Source: an uncultured Lysobacterales bacterium (GTDB lineage Bacteria; Pseudomonadota; Gammaproteobacteria; Xanthomonadales; SZUA-36). Taken from it: DNA of 32,974 nt. Where the stretch lies: NCBI GenBank assembly GCA_937927755.1, contig CALBDB010000136.1, forward strand, positions 1 through 32,974, given 5' to 3'. The notes under the pieces were generated by a model. The model saw only the letters and a program-made list of their open reading frames with translations, was not told where the DNA came from and did not search any database. Position 1 is the stretch's first letter. Each line of letters starts with the position of its first letter. Of this stretch, positions 31,895 through 32,974 are shown in pieces. The position numbers and the translations under genes are program-made.

Positions 31895-31906
31895 GCTCAT
31901 ATGAGC
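31895..31906. promoter_or_regulatory. 12-bp perfect palindrome GCTCATATGAGC upstream of phasin
   Basis: The palindrome lies just upstream of the phasin ribosome binding site and includes the alternative upstream ATG. It could be a regulator site; no known motif was recognised. Confidence 0.3.
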
Positions 31907-31979
31907 ACCGTAATGTGTGATGTTTGTATGTTAGTTCCAATAATTAGAGCAAACACACTAAAAGCGCTAAGTTTTTAGT

Positions 31980-32005
31980 CCAGGGCCGGCAATCTCCGGC
32001 CCTGG
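31980..32005. terminator. GC-rich hairpin downstream of the second phasin gene
   Basis: CCAGGGCCGG and CCGGCCCTGG form a perfect 10-bp stem with a 6-nt loop, 18 nt after the stop of the right-edge phasin. The minus strand then reads ACTAAAAAC, without a T-run, so termination is likely but partial. Confidence 0.55.
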
Positions 32006-32023
32006 TGGTTCTTCGGCGTCAAC

Positions 32024-32974
32024 TTAAGAAGTGGTTTCCAGCTTGGTTGCCGACGCTTTGTCTGTGGTCAATTCCTTTTTGGCAACCATCTTGGGCGTGG
32101 CAGCTTTTTTTACTGCCGTTTTGCGTGGCGCTGCTTTTTTGCCAGCGTCCAGTTTCTTTTCCATGGCGGTAACCTGCCTGGAGAGTTTCTTCAGTTCAGC
32201 GGCCAGTTTGCGGGTATCTTCAACCTTTGCGACCTTGATCCCGCGAAGAATCTGGTTTACCTGTTTCTGGATAACTTTTTCAAGCTGCGCCTGGTTCTTT
32301 GCGACCTGGGTCGTAACTTTCTTTACACCGGCATTCAGTTTCCTGACATCTTCGGCGGTAGTTGTTTCAAGCTTTCCAAACACACCTGTTACCCGTGCTA
32401 CAAGTTCATTTTCCACTTTGGCCAGGTTCTCAGATGCCTCGTTGGCTACTTTTTGCACGTCTTCAGACATCTTACTGAGGTCTGAAGCACTCGGGACATG
32501 GAGCGTTTCCAGTGCACCGGATACACGTTTTTCAAATGCGTTTTCAAATGCCTTCCAGTTATCCGTGGCCTGTTGGGCCATTTTCTGCACGCTGTCAGAG
32601 AGTTTGTTCAACTCCGTGGTCATGGGAATACCCAGGCGCTCCAACGTACCTGAAAGCCTTTCATCAATCACATTTCCAAGTTCGTCCCAGTTTTCGTTTA
32701 CCTGCTTACGCACGGAATCAAGCCTGGACTCTACGTCACCCTTGATTTCGTCTACTGTGGTTTCCGCAACTTTGAAAGTATCTTTCTCGAGCTTGGCGCC
32801 CCTGGAGACCAGGCTATTGAAAATCTTGCTGCTCTCTTCAATAAGTTTGTCACTTTCCTGTGTTACAACTGAAAATGTACCCAGACCCGCATACATCAAC
32901 TTGCGCGCGGAATCAAAAACAGGCGTTGCAATCTTGCTTACTGCGGGTTTCGCCTGTACCTTCTTTTTAAGTGT
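32024..32974 (-). CDS. Phasin-family protein with four 44-residue repeats, N-terminus cut by window edge
   Basis: The open frame runs from the right edge to 32024 (at least 316 residues), so the true start lies outside the window. The edge sequence (TLKKKVQAKPAVSKIATPVFDSARKLMYAGLGTFSVV) lines up with the N-terminus of the neighbouring phasin, which shows that little is missing. After the phasin core come four tandem 44-residue coiled-coil modules (32165-32692), each beginning NW, NW, NL or NQ. A Lys/Ala/Pro-rich tail (AAPRKTAVKKAATPKMVAKK) follows, as in PhaF-type proteins. The two genes are tandem duplicates in the same direction. It should coat PHA granules with a much longer coiled coil than its neighbour. 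Confidence 0.85.
   Translation of the reverse strand, partial: TLKKKVQAKPAVSKIATPVFDSARKLMYAGLGTFSVVTQESDKLIEESSKIFNSLVSRGAKLEKDTFKVAETTVDEIKGDVESRLDSVRKQVNENWDELGNVIDERLSGTLERLGIPMTTELNKLSDSVQKMAQQATDNWKAFENAFEKRVSGALETLHVPSASDLSKMSEDVQKVANEASENLAKVENELVARVTGVFGKLETTTAEDVRKLNAGVKKVTTQVAKNQAQLEKVIQKQVNQILRGIKVAKVEDTRKLAAELKKLSRQVTAMEKKLDAGKKAAPRKTAVKKAATPKMVAKKELTTDKASATKLETTS
32165..32692 (-). repeat. Four tandem 132-bp (44-codon) repeats inside the phasin gene
   Basis: The units are 32561-32692, 32429-32560, 32297-32428 and 32165-32296. At protein level each is exactly 44 residues with no gaps and shares a pattern of N-W/L at 1-2, V/L near 13, L near 20, and V/L/K at 35-38. The identity is modest, so the duplication is old. 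44 residues equals four 11-residue turns, as expected for a coiled coil. Confidence 0.75.

Overview
The window reads as a chromosomal stretch of a marine, Gram-negative, polysaccharide-degrading bacterium, most likely a gammaproteobacterium. This rests on the TonB-dependent receptor, the periplasmic lyases, a Marinobacter-type two-domain fatty acyl-CoA reductase, the polyhydroxyalkanoate (PHA) granule proteins and the protein with an FFLEELY motif. No rRNA, tRNA, CRISPR array or intact insertion sequence was seen. Both window edges cut genes: a Pla-1/cef-type lipase on the left and a repeat-containing phasin on the right.

Left block (1-2983), lipid and PHA functions: the 5' end of an exported lipase, a small PHA-system protein, an FFLEELY-motif protein and a patatin-like phospholipase. 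Next comes a tight plus-strand operon (3120-9051): a MacA-like adaptor, a MacB-like ATPase, a MacB-like permease and a secreted GH2 glycosidase. The last three open with 1-nt stop/start overlaps. A 36-codon secreted ORF that looks like a gene remnant, plus small inverted repeats, follows.

Central block (9313-23169) is a complete alginate-utilisation locus. On the minus strand, in order of transcription, are: a TonB-dependent receptor, a PL6 lyase, a PL17 oligoalginate lyase, KdgF, a DEH-reductase-type SDR, KDPG aldolase, KDG kinase, an MFS hexuronate-type transporter and a beta-hydroxyacid dehydrogenase. The inferred flow is: the PL6 enzyme cuts alginate, oligomers enter through the receptor, PL17 makes unsaturated monomer, the MFS carrier imports it, KdgF linearises it to DEH, a reductase makes KDG, and KdgK plus Eda yield pyruvate and glyceraldehyde 3-phosphate. 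A divergent GntR/FadR-type regulator shares a 315-bp promoter region. That region holds a sigma70-like promoter whose spacer is filled by a perfect inverted repeat, and ACCA/TGGT half-sites that alternate every 17 bp. Downstream are a heparinase II/III-family lyase (minus) and, divergent from it, a PL1 pectate-lyase-like protein (plus), so the locus may also take other uronate polymers.

Right block (27156-32974) returns to storage lipid: a two-domain fatty acyl-CoA reductase diverges from an operon of acyl-CoA-binding protein, TetR regulator and an unrecognised predicted outer-membrane barrel. Two minus-strand phasins follow, each with a GC-rich hairpin downstream. The second phasin carries four gap-free tandem 44-residue repeats of a module present once in the first. 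The arrangement suggests a polysaccharide-use island lying between storage-lipid genes.
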